From Holtermannia corniformis (taxonomy: Eukaryota > Basidiomycota > Tremellomycetes > Holtermanniales): a DNA stretch of 64,000 bases. The notes under the pieces were generated by a model. The model saw nothing but the letters and a program-made list of their open reading frames with translations. It made no database searches and was not told the origin of the DNA. Position numbers and translations under genes: made by a program. The DNA is taken from the NCBI GenBank assembly GCA_001599935.1, contig BCIJ01000033.1, forward strand, positions 62,001 through 126,000, written 5' to 3'. This document shows positions 37,292-47,170 of the stretch, piece after piece (the first letter of the stretch is position 1; every line of letters starts with the position of its first letter).

Positions 37292-40200
37292 ATGTCGGCA
37301 GATGACGCTGCCAAGCTCGAGAATGAGGTACTTGCCCTGGAATGGCAGTTCACCATGCAAGGTAAGTCGAAATCGCTGACAACGGTCTAATCACGATCTG
37401 ACCCAATTTAGAGCTTCAGCACGTCTACGGCATGCAGGACGTCACTGCCTTCCACGCCAATACACGGCTTGATCCCGAGGATCAAGCTGGTTCCTGGCGA
37501 GAATGCCTCCAAAAGCTGCAGGCGCATCTGCTCAAGTATCCAAAGGCGTACTCGGTCCCTGAGCCGGCACCTGAGCTCATGGGCGAGCCCATGAGCAAAG
37601 AGGCTATCACTGCGTGGAACACGGCTCGGGAGGCAGCCCATGCTGCCCTGCCGGCGGCGCAGAAGGCCAAGATCCGTGAGTTTCGAAGCTGAGACAGTCT
37701 GGGTGGCGCGGGTAGTCTTACCAAGACAGGAAAACGCCCCAATCCCCTTGCGCAGCCGCAGCGCTCATCGTCACGTCTTCAAAAGACCAAAAACGCAGGT
37801 CCGTAAAGCATGACGGGTTGACGGGCTTACGGGCTTACGGTCGCAGAGGCTGGTTCCTCGAGAGGCCCTTCTTGGACTGCGTCTCAGCAGCCAGACATCG
37901 AGCTTGGGGAGCTCGTGGATGAGGTGGATGCTCCGCCTATCAAGAATAAAAAAGGCAAGGGTAAAGCAGCGGCGGTCAAACGCAAACCTGCGACACAAGC
38001 GCCAGCCGCGGACGACGAAGAGGACGAGCTCAACAACGTTCTCGACGAGCCTGCTGTCGAGAAGCCGCGCAAGAAGATCAGGCCGCTCAATCCAGTAACA
38101 CCAAGTGACGCTGGGTCAACTCCTTCGGCGCCTACCACTCGCGGCAAGGGTAGTGCCAAGAAGAACAAGGGCCTATGGCAGTACGAAGCGCAGCCGACCG
38201 ACGACGAGCTCCTCGCCCGCCTCCAAAAGGCATGCACGGATCAGATTGGAAAGGGTCAACCGTGCTTTGCCGCTTGTTTCCATCCGCCCCAGCTCTCCTC
38301 GCCTGAAGAAGCCAAAAGGGGCAAGCTGCCGTCGCGTGAGGTGATTGATGAGAATCCGTGGGTCAAACGGATGGTCACATTTCGCTGTAGGTCAGTGCCC
38401 GTAAGCCCGTAAGCCCGTAAAACTGTGGTTGACTCTGAAGTCCAGGCTTTGCAGCTACTTCTTCGTCCGTTCTGCAATCAAAGGGACAGAGGGAGGGTCT
38501 CTGAAGAGCCACTGGCAATCCCATGGCAGCCCATCGCTGTCAACGATCGACGGCTCCCAACAGACCACGCTCACCTCCTCTGGGAGGGTCAAGTCTGAGC
38601 TTACGCACGACTTCTTCACCTACGCAATGGTGACAAGCTTTGCTCGGCACAACAGGCCCTTTTTATGTGCAGAGGACCAAATCGTGAGTCGTTTTACGGG
38701 TTTACGGGTTTACGGGCTGGCGCTGACAGATGTAGTTCACTCTCCTGGGCCAGACACAGTCACCTGCTATCGATCCGCCCTCGCGACAACACGTCGCCGC
38801 CATGACTGTTGAGTTCTACGCGTACATGCGGCCCCTTGTGGCCCGGCGCGTATTGGAGGACATGGGGTCGGGTGTACTGCACATCAGCCTCGACGGCTGG
38901 ACATCGCCCAATCATAGCAGCTTTATCGGGCTATGCGGCACGTACAGGGCGAAGGACGGAACCCTCAAGACGATGCTGCTTGATTTCATCCAGTCAGTAA
39001 CATCGCTAGAATGTTCCACGCTGACTCTACGCAGTAATCGTCGTTCGCACACTGGAGTACACCTTGCAGAGAGCGTGATCAACTCGCTCGTGGATATGGG
39101 TCTCGCATCCAAAGTGAGTCATGCACCCGTAACCCGTAACCCGTAACCCCGTAATGACTTTGCAGGTCTTTTCCGTTACTCTGGACAACGCCTCCAACAA
39201 CAACACTCTTGTCGCGAGTATTGCCGAGCGCAAGGACGCCCTTCCCCTGTTCCCGGGTACCGCGCACCGCATCAGGTGCTTTGCGCACATCATCGCACTG
39301 ACAGTCAAGGTACGAGCGCCCGTAATCCCGTAAATCCATCTGCTGAAGCAAGCAGGCCTTTCTGTCACCGTTTTCGTCGCGCGAGGCTATCCGCACCGTC
39401 ACCAACGGACTTGACGATGCAGAATTTAGCGCTGAGGCCAGCACCACCAATGCTGTCGATCCCAACCAGGCCAAGTTCGTTGCGATCATCGACGCGGCCG
39501 AGGAAGACGACCCAGACGACGAAGACATCGACGGGGAGCTGGCAAATGCCGAAGACGAACTGCGCGACGTGGACTCGGCGGAACAGGCCCATTCTGATCA
39601 AGTCATTGTTCGAGAACTCATCAAAGTCGACGCGCAATTCACCAACACGCCTGACAAGGACAAGCTGGTCGCCGAGTTGAAGGCGGACAAGACTACAATG
39701 TACCGTTGCCAGAATCTGATCATAAAGGTACGCCCGTAGACCCGTAAATCCGTAAATCCGTAACTTACCTATATAGACACGGCTGTTGGCCAAACGTACC
39801 GCTTTGTGGCCCTCATATCGTCAAGCTTGGGTTAGCGCTGCCGCAGCTGTCCAAGCGAGCATGCCGGTACACGAGAGAAGCAAGCTGAGTACGCGGCTCA
39901 TCCCTCGTGACGTTCCAACGCGCTGGAACTCTACGTGTGACATGCTGCTGGCAGCTAAGAAGGCCCAAGCCGTTGTGTGAGTCACCTGCTTTATTACATG
40001 ATCAATGTACTGATTGCATTACGCAGTCAGCATTTCTACTTGCAGTCCTTCGTCCTCGGCACCGATGGTCGTAAGGTGTTCACCAAGGAGACCAAGCTTG
40101 ACGATGAGGACTGGACAATGATGCGCGGACTGCTAGCTGGTCTTTGTGTGAGTTTACGGGTTTACGGGTTTACGGGTTTACGGGTTTACGGTTCTATGGC

Positions 40201-41294
40201 ACGACGGGTTGAAGCGGCTAACCATGCTATCAGCCACTTCAACAGATCACCATGGAGTTCCAGCTCAGCGGCAACAAGGCCAACACTACATCGTCCTTTG
40301 CAACGGTCGCATCTGTCGTGCCCAGGATCGACGGCCTGACTGGCGTCTTCACCGGTATTTGCGTCAATGAGGCCCTGCCGCTAGCGATTCGCCTGGGCGC
40401 CAAACTTGCAGTCAACTGTCTCAACAAGTACTACGCCAAATCGGATGAGTCGACATTGTATCGAGCAGGAATCTGTGAGCTTATCTTACGGGTTTACGGG
40501 CGATGGGATACATACTCAAGCTAATACGGCTGACAGTGCTCCATCCCTCACTTCGCATGCAGTACCTCACCGACCAGAAATGGCCCAAAGCGTGGAAAGA
40601 TGCGGCGTTGGAAACCGTCCGCCAATTGTATACGCGATACCAGCAAGTCGATTCCTCTCCAGTCGAAGAAGTCTTCCCAGAGTCATCGGTAAGTAGCGTA
40701 AGCACGTGATCCCGTAAGCCCGTAACGGTTTACGGGATTACGGGATCACGTGCTTATTGGTGTTTTCGACTGTTGCTGACCATGTTCAGTTGAGGGACGC
40801 CGCAGATGAATTCGGCGAGTTCAACATTGGTACCGTCAAGGCTGCAGGCGCCAGTAAACCTCCCAAAGACCCCTTGCACGTGTTCGTGCAAGGCACACCG
40901 TCGAGTGGTCCAGACGGGAGCATCAGGGACGGTCTTACCTGGTGGAGCAATTCGGTGGTCCCTGGGCAACCTGACTACTCGAACGGTATCCGCCAAATGG
41001 CCTTGGATGTCCTGAGTGCCTGTGGTGAGCAGTTGATACGGGATTACGGGATTACGGGATTACGGGCTGATCAATGTAGCAACATCGGTCGCTCCAGAGC
41101 GGGCCTTTTCGCTGGCCGGTCTGACGGTATCGCAACGGCGTCACCGCCTTTCGCCAGGCTCGATCACTGCCACACAATGTCTTGGCTCGTGGGTACGAGC
41201 AGGCCTGGTGTCTACCACAAACTGGAGGGAGTTCAAAGAGAGCAGTGCAGAGGCGTCTACAGATTCGGAAGCCGGAGACAATAATGCGGAATAG
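37292..41294 (+). CDS. hAT transposase, apparently intact (about 1036 residues)
   Basis: Fourteen exons (37292-37361, 37412-37675, 37847-38390, 38455-38683, 38736-38992, 39035-39113, 39166-39309, 39356-39727, 39777-39976, 40027-40147, 40246-40474, 40537-40688, 40790-41024, 41080-41294) total 3111 bases, an exact multiple of three, with every junction GT-AG and in phase. The N-terminal third has a basic region (NKKGKGKAAAVKRKP) and a possible degenerate zinc finger. The RNase-H-like catalytic core shows the first Asp in ISLDGWTSPNHSSF, the second in VTLDNASNN, the hAT C-x2-H motif in RIRCFAHIIALTVK, and TRWNST. A Glu/Asp-rich insertion (EEDDPDDEDIDGE) follows. The C-terminal dimerisation motif reads ATSVAPERAFSLAGLTVSQR. 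No earlier ATG is in frame. Confidence 0.93.
40699..40756 (+). repeat. 19-bp perfect inverted repeat inside transposase intron 12
   Basis: TAAGCACGTGATCCCGTAA (40699-40717) is the exact reverse complement of 40738-40756, with a 20-base spacer that extends the pairing imperfectly. It would form a strong RNA hairpin inside the 101-base intron 40689-40789, and each arm carries a CACGTG and a CCCGTAA. Confidence 0.9.
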
Positions 41295-41355
41295 ACTGTA
41301 TGCATTGTACGTCAACTACCCGTAAGTTTGATCATACGTGAGCTACCGGCGGTGC

Positions 41356-41508
41356 GCCCGTAAGCTTTTTGACGGGATTACGGGCATTTACGGGTGCTTT
41401 ACGGGAAATGCCCGTAATTTACGGGAATGCCCGTAAACCCGTCAAAATGCCCGTAGTCCGTAACGCCTCTGGCGGTCATTTACGGGCGATCCCGTAACCC
41501 GTAAGCCG
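41356..41508 (+). repeat. Right subterminal TTACGGG/CCCGTAA array
   Basis: About a dozen ACGGG or CCCGT copies in mixed orientation lie just inside the right terminal repeat, mirroring the left array. Confidence 0.85.
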
Positions 41509-41532
41509 CCCGATGACGGGCTAACATCTTTG
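41509..41532 (-). repeat. hAT right terminal inverted repeat (24 bp)
   Basis: Exact reverse complement of 36892-36915; followed at once by the right target-site duplication. Confidence 0.97.
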
Positions 41533-41540
41533 GTCTAGAC
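41533..41540. repeat. hAT target-site duplication, right copy (GTCTAGAC)
   Basis: Identical to 36884-36891. The eight-base target is itself a perfect palindrome. Confidence 0.97.
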
Positions 41541-41564
41541 TCGCACCTCCTCTCACAACCATCC

Positions 41565-42628
41565 TCAGGCCCGCCGTTCGGCCGGGACCCACAGGAAGCC
41601 CAAGATCCCAATGATCCTCAGACCGGCCGCGACGCCCAAGCAGCCATCGCTCCCAATTTTGTCAATGATCGCGCGGCCGATCAGCGCGCCGAGGAAGAGG
41701 GTCAAGACGCCAAGGGATTTCTGATCTCGGACCTTGTTGTACCCTCTGAAGAAGAGTTTTGGGTCGTTGACGAGCTCGACCCAGACGGTGGTCAGGACGA
41801 CTGCGGTCGCTAGCTGGGTGTTGATACGCTGTCGGGGTCAGTGTGGTGCTGTGTGCCTCGAGGTTGGGAGATCTACCTTGCCGATGATGCCCTGCGGTAG
41901 TCATGTTAGCGGTGATGGATGAGTAGACTGAGCGCGACTTACCTGCAGTCCGAGACTTGCCGACGCAAACCCGAGCGCCGTCATACCCAGCGGTGTCTTC
42001 CACGAAGGATCACCTCGGTTTCTGTGGAAGCAATCAGCATCCACCCACGCATCCTAGCCAACACCCACGTCGCATGCGAGCTCTCGCCACTGCCCCAATG
42101 CGCCAAGCTCGCGGCCATCAACAACAATGCCTGAATAAACGTCGCCAACACGAGCCATTTGCGTTTCTTGGGCCCGATCCGATCGCCAATACGGCCCAGG
42201 CTGCTGCCAAGAAGAAACGACAGCAAACTGCAGAGCGCCTGCTGGTCCGGCTTTTCAAAAATGTAGGTACGGAGCGAGAGCGGGGCAAAGTTGCGGGCGA
42301 CGGCGAGACCGAGCTGAGCGACGCCACCGGTCTGGAACCCGCACCAAATGTAGCAAGCCTGCATGGTCAGCCACGGCATTACGGAGGTTGCTTGTTGACA
42401 TACAGTGAAGGAGACGGAGCTGGTGAAGCCGGTTTGGAAGCAAGCATAGATCATGAGCGGCCACGAGCTCTCCTGGTCGACATTCTGGTCCAGGAAGGAT
42501 ACAGAGCGTTGATAGACTGGCAGGTCGGATGATTTATCGACTTGCGGCTCTGGGAGAGTGGACACGGTCGAGTCGGTCGAAGGGTGCGATGGCTCTGTTT
42601 TGGGCTCTTGGACGGCCTGTGCGCTCAT
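41565..42628 (-). CDS. DUF1275 (YoaK-type) membrane protein
   Basis: This multi-exon gene for a protein of about 290 residues starts MSAQAVQEPKTEPSHPSTDS at 42628. After a soluble N-terminus come hydrophobic segments typical of DUF1275: WPLMIYACFQTGFTSSVSF, YIWCGFQTGGVAQLGLAVAR, QALCSLLSFLLGSSLGRIGD, KWLVLATFIQALLLMAASLA. Then TPLGMTALGFASASLGLQ, SLGVLTLFLGALIGRAIIDK and LRIIGILGFLWV follow before the stop. The family is widespread in bacteria and fungi, is predicted to be a six- or seven-helix transporter, and has no settled substrate. The stop codon is only 25 bases from the hAT target-site duplication, so the transposon may have altered its 3' UTR or terminator. Confidence 0.85.
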
Positions 42629-42982
42629 GCTGGGCAGTCAGGTGGTGCAGCAGTTGCAGCTCTCTCGTCGACCTGTCTTTGCGGTCGTTGACTTTGGATC
42701 GACCTGGTGGTGATTGGTTCCGGTGCGAGTCGCCATCAGCGTCGGTGAGCACGACAACAGCGCTCAATCTGGAATGCAGAGCGGCCATGTCAGCGTCGAG
42801 CTGCAGTCAGCACTGGAGTTGAGCAGGGGTAGCACTGTCAGTAGCGAGCACACTGATGCAGCTAGAAGAACGTGCTGGTCTGATGCCAAGCGTTTCGAGT
42901 GATCGCTCAGACGACCACGACTGCAAGCTCACTGGTGTGCTGGATGCTCTAGAGTGCTGCGCAGGGCTGGTGATCAGTCGCC
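42629..42982. promoter_or_regulatory. Divergent DUF1275 / Na+-H+ antiporter promoter
   Basis: About 350 bases between two membrane-protein start codons. Open frames run through it by chance of high GC; no motif stands out. Confidence 0.4.
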
Positions 42983-44632
42983 ATGGCAGCGATGTCCGAC
43001 GCTGGAGCGACCTTGTTCCCCTACCACGAACCATCGATCACCACCCTGCTCATCCTCCTGTCCTTTCTCTTCTTCCTGCCCGTCGCCAATCTCGCCGGTG
43101 AAAAGGTCTTCAAGGCAGCTTTGCTCGGTCCGATCCTCCTCGGTCTGATCTATGGAACGCCTCTAGCTGGCTGGCTCGGATCAACGACCCAAGAGACGTT
43201 CACCTCGCTCGGCTATGTCGGTCTGTTGCTGCTCGTGTTCCAAGGCGGGCTCTTCACCAACCTTGCGCTCGCTCAATCCAACATCCCAATCTCGCTCTTG
43301 ATCGCCGCCACGGGCATCCTCGTCCCCATCGGTCTCTCCTTGCTGCTCCTCTCGGTCGCGTTTGGCTATAACCCGCTACAGTCCTTTTCCGCTGGGGCCG
43401 CATTGTCATCCACCAGTCTGAGCACGACGTTTAGCATCCTGACCAGCGTCGGACTGGCCGAGAGCAGGGTCGGCACCGTCCTGGTCACAGCCGCCATGGT
43501 CGACGATGTGATCGCTCTGATCCTGCTAAAGGTCATCACTGGTCTCGCCCAGTCTGCCAGTCGAGCGTCCGACATTGGTGTCACCATCGGCCGCACGCTC
43601 GGGACATCCCTCGCCCTGCTCGCCGTCTCGTACGTCTCCAGCCGGTTCATTGCCGTTCCCCTCGCTCGACGCCTAGGCAGCTGGCTCCAAGCCAAGGCAT
43701 TCGAAACGCATGCCAAGTTACTGCTCATGGCCCTCGTCGCATTCGCCTACATCTCTGGCGCAGCGTACGCAGGCACATCTGTCCTCCTCGGCGCTTTCCT
43801 CGGCGGTCTAGTCTGTGCAGCAATGGACCAAGCCGCGCAGTCCAACACGCAGTCGCTCAAGGGTCTATACCACTCCTACATCCTCCCGCTACAGTCCTAC
43901 CTGCTCGCTCCCCTCTTCTTTGCCTCGATCGGGTTCTCGATCCCGATCCGATCAATGTTCAGCGGGACGATCGTGTGGCAAGGGATCCTGTATACGCTGC
44001 TCATGACTGTCGGCAAGGTCGTCTGCGGCGGCTGGATCCTCGTCTTTGGGCTGCTTGGAAAGGGCAGGGGCGGAGAGACGGTCGGTGCAGACGCAAAAGG
44101 GCAGGGTGGGGACGCGGTCGAGTTGACCGCTGTTGAACGTAGGTCCTTGACGTTGTCTGACACTCTCGTGGTGGTGACGGGCATAGCGTCTAGCCCTACT
44201 GTTGAAGCTGTCGCCCCACGACGGCACGAGGACGACTGCAGCCACACCGTCGCAACTCCTATCACACCCGACGCGACTCCGTCACCTCCCCAATCGCCGC
44301 TACCGTCTCCAGCGCCCCTTTCGCCTACTGCAGACGCAACGACACCCAGTTACCCCGCAAACCCAGTCGCCGCCCGAGCGAAACCGTCCTTCATCGTACC
44401 CACCCTCCTACTAGGATCCGCCATGGTTGCGCGCGGCGAGATCGGCCTCCTGATCTCCCAAGTCGCCTTCACGGCGTCCACTATCCATCCCAACGAAGAA
44501 GATCAACTACTGCCCGAAAGTCTGTTCCTCGTCGTCACCTGGGCAATCGTCTTGTGCACCGTGATCGGCCCCGTCGCCGTCAGCCTGACGGCCGGGTGGG
44601 GTAACGCCCGGATGCCTATCAGCTGGAACTAA
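42983..44632 (+). CDS. Na+/H+ (or K+/H+) antiporter, CPA2/KefB-like
   Basis: A single-exon gene of 549 residues, unusual here where most genes are split. It begins MAAMSDAGATLFPYHEPSIT and continues with 11-12 predicted membrane helices, for example TLLILLSFLFFLPVANLAG and YVGLLLLVFQGGLFTNLALA. The CPA core motif GAALSSTSLSTTFSIL and the ion-binding region VTAAMVDDVIALILLKVI (paired Asp) are present. An acidic/Pro-rich cytosolic loop of about 100 residues (roughly 370-470) interrupts the helices before SAMVARGEIGLLISQVAF, another conserved CPA segment. It probably exchanges monovalent cations for protons at the plasma membrane or an organelle. The stop is 12 bases from the stop of the convergent multikinase gene. 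Confidence 0.9.
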   Translation: MAAMSDAGATLFPYHEPSITTLLILLSFLFFLPVANLAGEKVFKAALLGPILLGLIYGTPLAGWLGSTTQETFTSLGYVGLLLLVFQGGLFTNLALAQSNIPISLLIAATGILVPIGLSLLLLSVAFGYNPLQSFSAGAALSSTSLSTTFSILTSVGLAESRVGTVLVTAAMVDDVIALILLKVITGLAQSASRASDIGVTIGRTLGTSLALLAVSYVSSRFIAVPLARRLGSWLQAKAFETHAKLLLMALVAFAYISGAAYAGTSVLLGAFLGGLVCAAMDQAAQSNTQSLKGLYHSYILPLQSYLLAPLFFASIGFSIPIRSMFSGTIVWQGILYTLLMTVGKVVCGGWILVFGLLGKGRGGETVGADAKGQGGDAVELTAVERRSLTLSDTLVVVTGIASSPTVEAVAPRRHEDDCSHTVATPITPDATPSPPQSPLPSPAPLSPTADATTPSYPANPVAARAKPSFIVPTLLLGSAMVARGEIGLLISQVAFTASTIHPNEEDQLLPESLFLVVTWAIVLCTVIGPVAVSLTAGWGNARMPISWN

Positions 44633-44643
44633 ACAATGTAGCA

Positions 44644-45592
44644 TTATGCATCGAGCTCGTGTATCCTGTTCTCGACCAGGGTCAGAAACGTCCGCAGGCC
44701 AAGCAAAACACCCTCGTCTGGTCCTTCGCCCGGTACGGGCCTCGCACGGCCAAAATCAATCAAGCGCACCGTGACGCGACGATCGACCTCTTCACCCTCG
44801 TAGATGACCAGCAAGCTTGAGCCGACAAAGCGCCATTCAACGCCTTGAAGCACAGCGATCAGCCTCTCGATTCGCGCTGCTGCATCCCGCAGGATCTCGC
44901 GCATCCTCAGCGTCGGGAGGAAAAACGCTTCAAGACCATCATGCAGCGTGTCCCTCCGCAACGTCCGACCATATACTTTGCCCTCGACGCGATACCGTCT
45001 TACAGCAGGCTGCCACGCCTCGCACCGAAACGTCAGCGTTGCCAGTCGCGCCAGTCACGAACGAGACTGACCTTGAACCCGGCGATCCTGACGCCCGTCT
45101 CCCAAGACGTCGACGTGACGGCCTGCTGGATCATGCGCTTTTTTTTCACGGGCGTCGCACAGGGCTCGTATAGCACCGTGCCGAGCTTGACGTCCATGAC
45201 GCTTGGATGCGAGTATGAGCTCGTGAGGTCTTGCATGACGAGGTACTGCAGATCGTTAGCTGCGGCTGCGGCTGTGGGACGCACGTACGCGCAAGCCTTC
45301 ATCGCTCGGCGGTTCGCGAACAAGCGTGCCGTAGTATACAGGTAGAGAGGCTACTAGCTCACTGAGCTCATGGGCGCTTGACGAGTCTGCAAAAGCAGCT
45401 TGGAAAAAGTCGACTTCGGCTGGGCGTGCTTCCTAGACCGCGTCAGCTGTGGGGTCGACCAGACGGTGAACAGACCTTGATGATTAGCTGGCCTGACGCA
45501 TCGGACTGTAGTGCGCCGTGGCCTGCTACATGGGACATGGGAGACTGTAGGCGATCCAGCGAAGCGGCTTCTAGCTTTACCAGGACGATCAT
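44644..45592 (-). CDS. IPK2: Inositol polyphosphate multikinase (IPMK/Arg82 family)
   Basis: Four exons join in phase from ATG 45592 (MIVLVKLEAASLDRLQSPMS) to a protein of about 270 residues. The family motif PxxxDxKxG is present as PSVMDVKLG, preceded by YYGTLVREPPS and YLVMQDLTSSYSH. It is followed by ATPVKKKRMIQQAVTSTSW, GVRIAGFK, a YRVEGKVYGR segment, the SSLL motif in FVGSSLLVIYEGE, and the metal-binding LIDFGRA. IPMK phosphorylates inositol tris- and tetrakisphosphates and, in yeast, acts with the arginine regulators in the nucleus. Length is short but complete. Introns are at about 45476-45436, 45285-45243 and 45073-45013. All catalytic motifs seem intact. Confidence 0.93.
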
Positions 45593-45754
45593 CGCAACAA
45601 AGGTGCTCACAGTCACAAAGGAGTGTGGAAGCGCAGTTTTGGTCGTTCGCCAGCGCTATTCCCCCTGCAAAAGATACACAATGCATGCTGGCAGGTATAC
45701 AATGCTAGTTGACACTTCTATCGCGGTGCCCATGATACACTGACAGACAGTCAC

Positions 45755-47023
45755 CTAATCATCCGCGATATCCCGCGCCTCGTACGCTTGCGCAAACAAG
45801 GCCTTCATCTCATCGTCTTCCTCCAATCCCGCGTGATCCATCTCGCGCTCCCAGTCCTCCATAGGCGCCACGAAATCCTCATCGTCGCTGTCCTCGCCCG
45901 GGCCCGCCAGTCGCAGCGCCCTGGACGAATTGACGAGCTCGGTTGAGAGGTTGCCTGGTACGGCAGAGGCTGGAACGAGCGAGGCTGAAGAGTTGAATTG
46001 ACGGCGCGCGCGCTCGCGTTCGGCGGGTGAGCGGTATTGGAGTGGTGTGCCGGTACTTGCCGTCGGTGTGGTTATCGCTGTCGTTGCGATGGGTTTGGGA
46101 GGCGTTTTGGGTAATGGAACCGGTGGGAACGAGAGCGAAGGTGCAGAGAGGGAGGGTGGGGCTGGCGCGGTGGTCGGTGTCGGACGTTCGCGAATGACAA
46201 GAGATGATAGCAGTGCCTCGACCTGGTCCTCGGCGACTTTGCCAGGTTTTGCCTTGTCCGCGTCGACAGCATCTCCAGCAGCAGCAGCAGCTGCCGCTGC
46301 CGACCTCCCACTCTCATCTAGCACCCGACCTGTACCCACCACCCCAATCTCCCGCTTCACAATCCCGTTCTCCAAATCAACCTCATCCCGGTCCTCCATC
46401 TCCTCCAACAACTCGAGCTCTTTCACGCCCTCACGCGCCCAAACCGGTTCCGTCGCCAGCCTGCGCTCGACCCACAGACTCCTCGCGTGGCAGACCTTTG
46501 AGCAAAAGCCATCTACGTGGTTACCGTCCTGTTCGGTTATCGTTCTCGTGGCCGCTGAGACGCGATAGATCCTCGCACTGGAGAACGGTTGGAGTGGGTC
46601 GTTGGAGCAGACCGGGTACGAGCACATGTTGGCTAGATGGCGTTCGTGAAGGATCTCTTGATAGTGGTGCGGTTGAAAGTGTCGTGTCTGTTGAGATGAT
46701 TAGCGCTAGCACTGCTGCTCGAGCTTACCTACCGCTCGCTTGAACACGGCCCGTTGTATCCCCCGTTGCTCCATCAGTACATCCGCCCACCGCTCCGTCT
46801 CCCTCTCCGCCCGGACTTTGCCGTCCAGACTGCGCTTCAGCGCATCTCTATCGCTCTCGAGCCTCTGCCTCGGCTGACCGGCCTCGTCGCGATCCACGAC
46901 CGTCAGCGTCACGGGCTGGCGCAGCGTCCTGTTCTCTGGCTTGACGCGGCGCGACGAGCTCGCGACAGCTTGTTCAGGCTCTGAAGGCGGTGGTGTAGGC
47001 GGCTTGATGATGATTCCACGCAT
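45755..47023 (-). CDS. RTR1: RTR1/RPAP2-type RNA polymerase II CTD phosphatase
   Basis: Two exons encode about 400 residues starting MRGIIIKPPTPPPSEPEQAV. The conserved helical segment reads HFQPHHYQEILHERHLAN. The atypical zinc site is built from MCSYPVCSNDPL and FCSKVCHARSLWVERRL followed by EPVWAREG, matching the Rtr1/RPAP2 C-x4-C ... C-x3-H signature. Rtr1 acts on the phosphorylated C-terminal repeat of Rpb1 and helps Pol II assembly or import. The C-terminal half is low-complexity (Ala- and Pro-rich) and ends in an acidic stretch (DSDDEDFVAPMEDWEREMD). The splice at about 46735-46690 joins in phase. Gene is complete. Confidence 0.92.
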
Positions 47024-47170
47024 GATGACTGTCACTGTCGCTGCCAGTTGATCGATTCCGACTTTGCTGCAACATGTTTCACGTGAAGAGCACTCTACAT
47101 TGTCGATGACTATAACCCGGCCGCAACATCCTGTACACCTCTACACGCCATACCCAACTCTCGAACTCCC

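Larger units (their letters stand above)
36892..41532 (+). mobile_element. Complete hAT-superfamily DNA transposon (4641 bp)
   Basis: The element is bounded by exact 24-bp terminal inverted repeats and an exact 8-bp target-site duplication (36884-36891 and 41533-41540). Inside each end lie about 150 bases dense in TTACGGG and CCCGTAA, the kind of subterminal repeats that hAT transposases bind. A single 14-exon transposase gene on the plus strand fills the interior with no stop or frame break that I can find. Intact ends, matching duplications and an open transposase all point to a recent, possibly still active, autonomous insertion. It lies 25 bases past the DUF1275 stop codon and about 140 bases upstream of the membrane-protein gene at 36744, so it disrupts no coding exon. 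Confidence 0.96.

Noticed and set aside
46047..46743. Long plus-strand frames opposite RTR1
   Set aside because: They mirror the low-complexity Ala/Pro-rich coding of RTR1 and show no independent family features.
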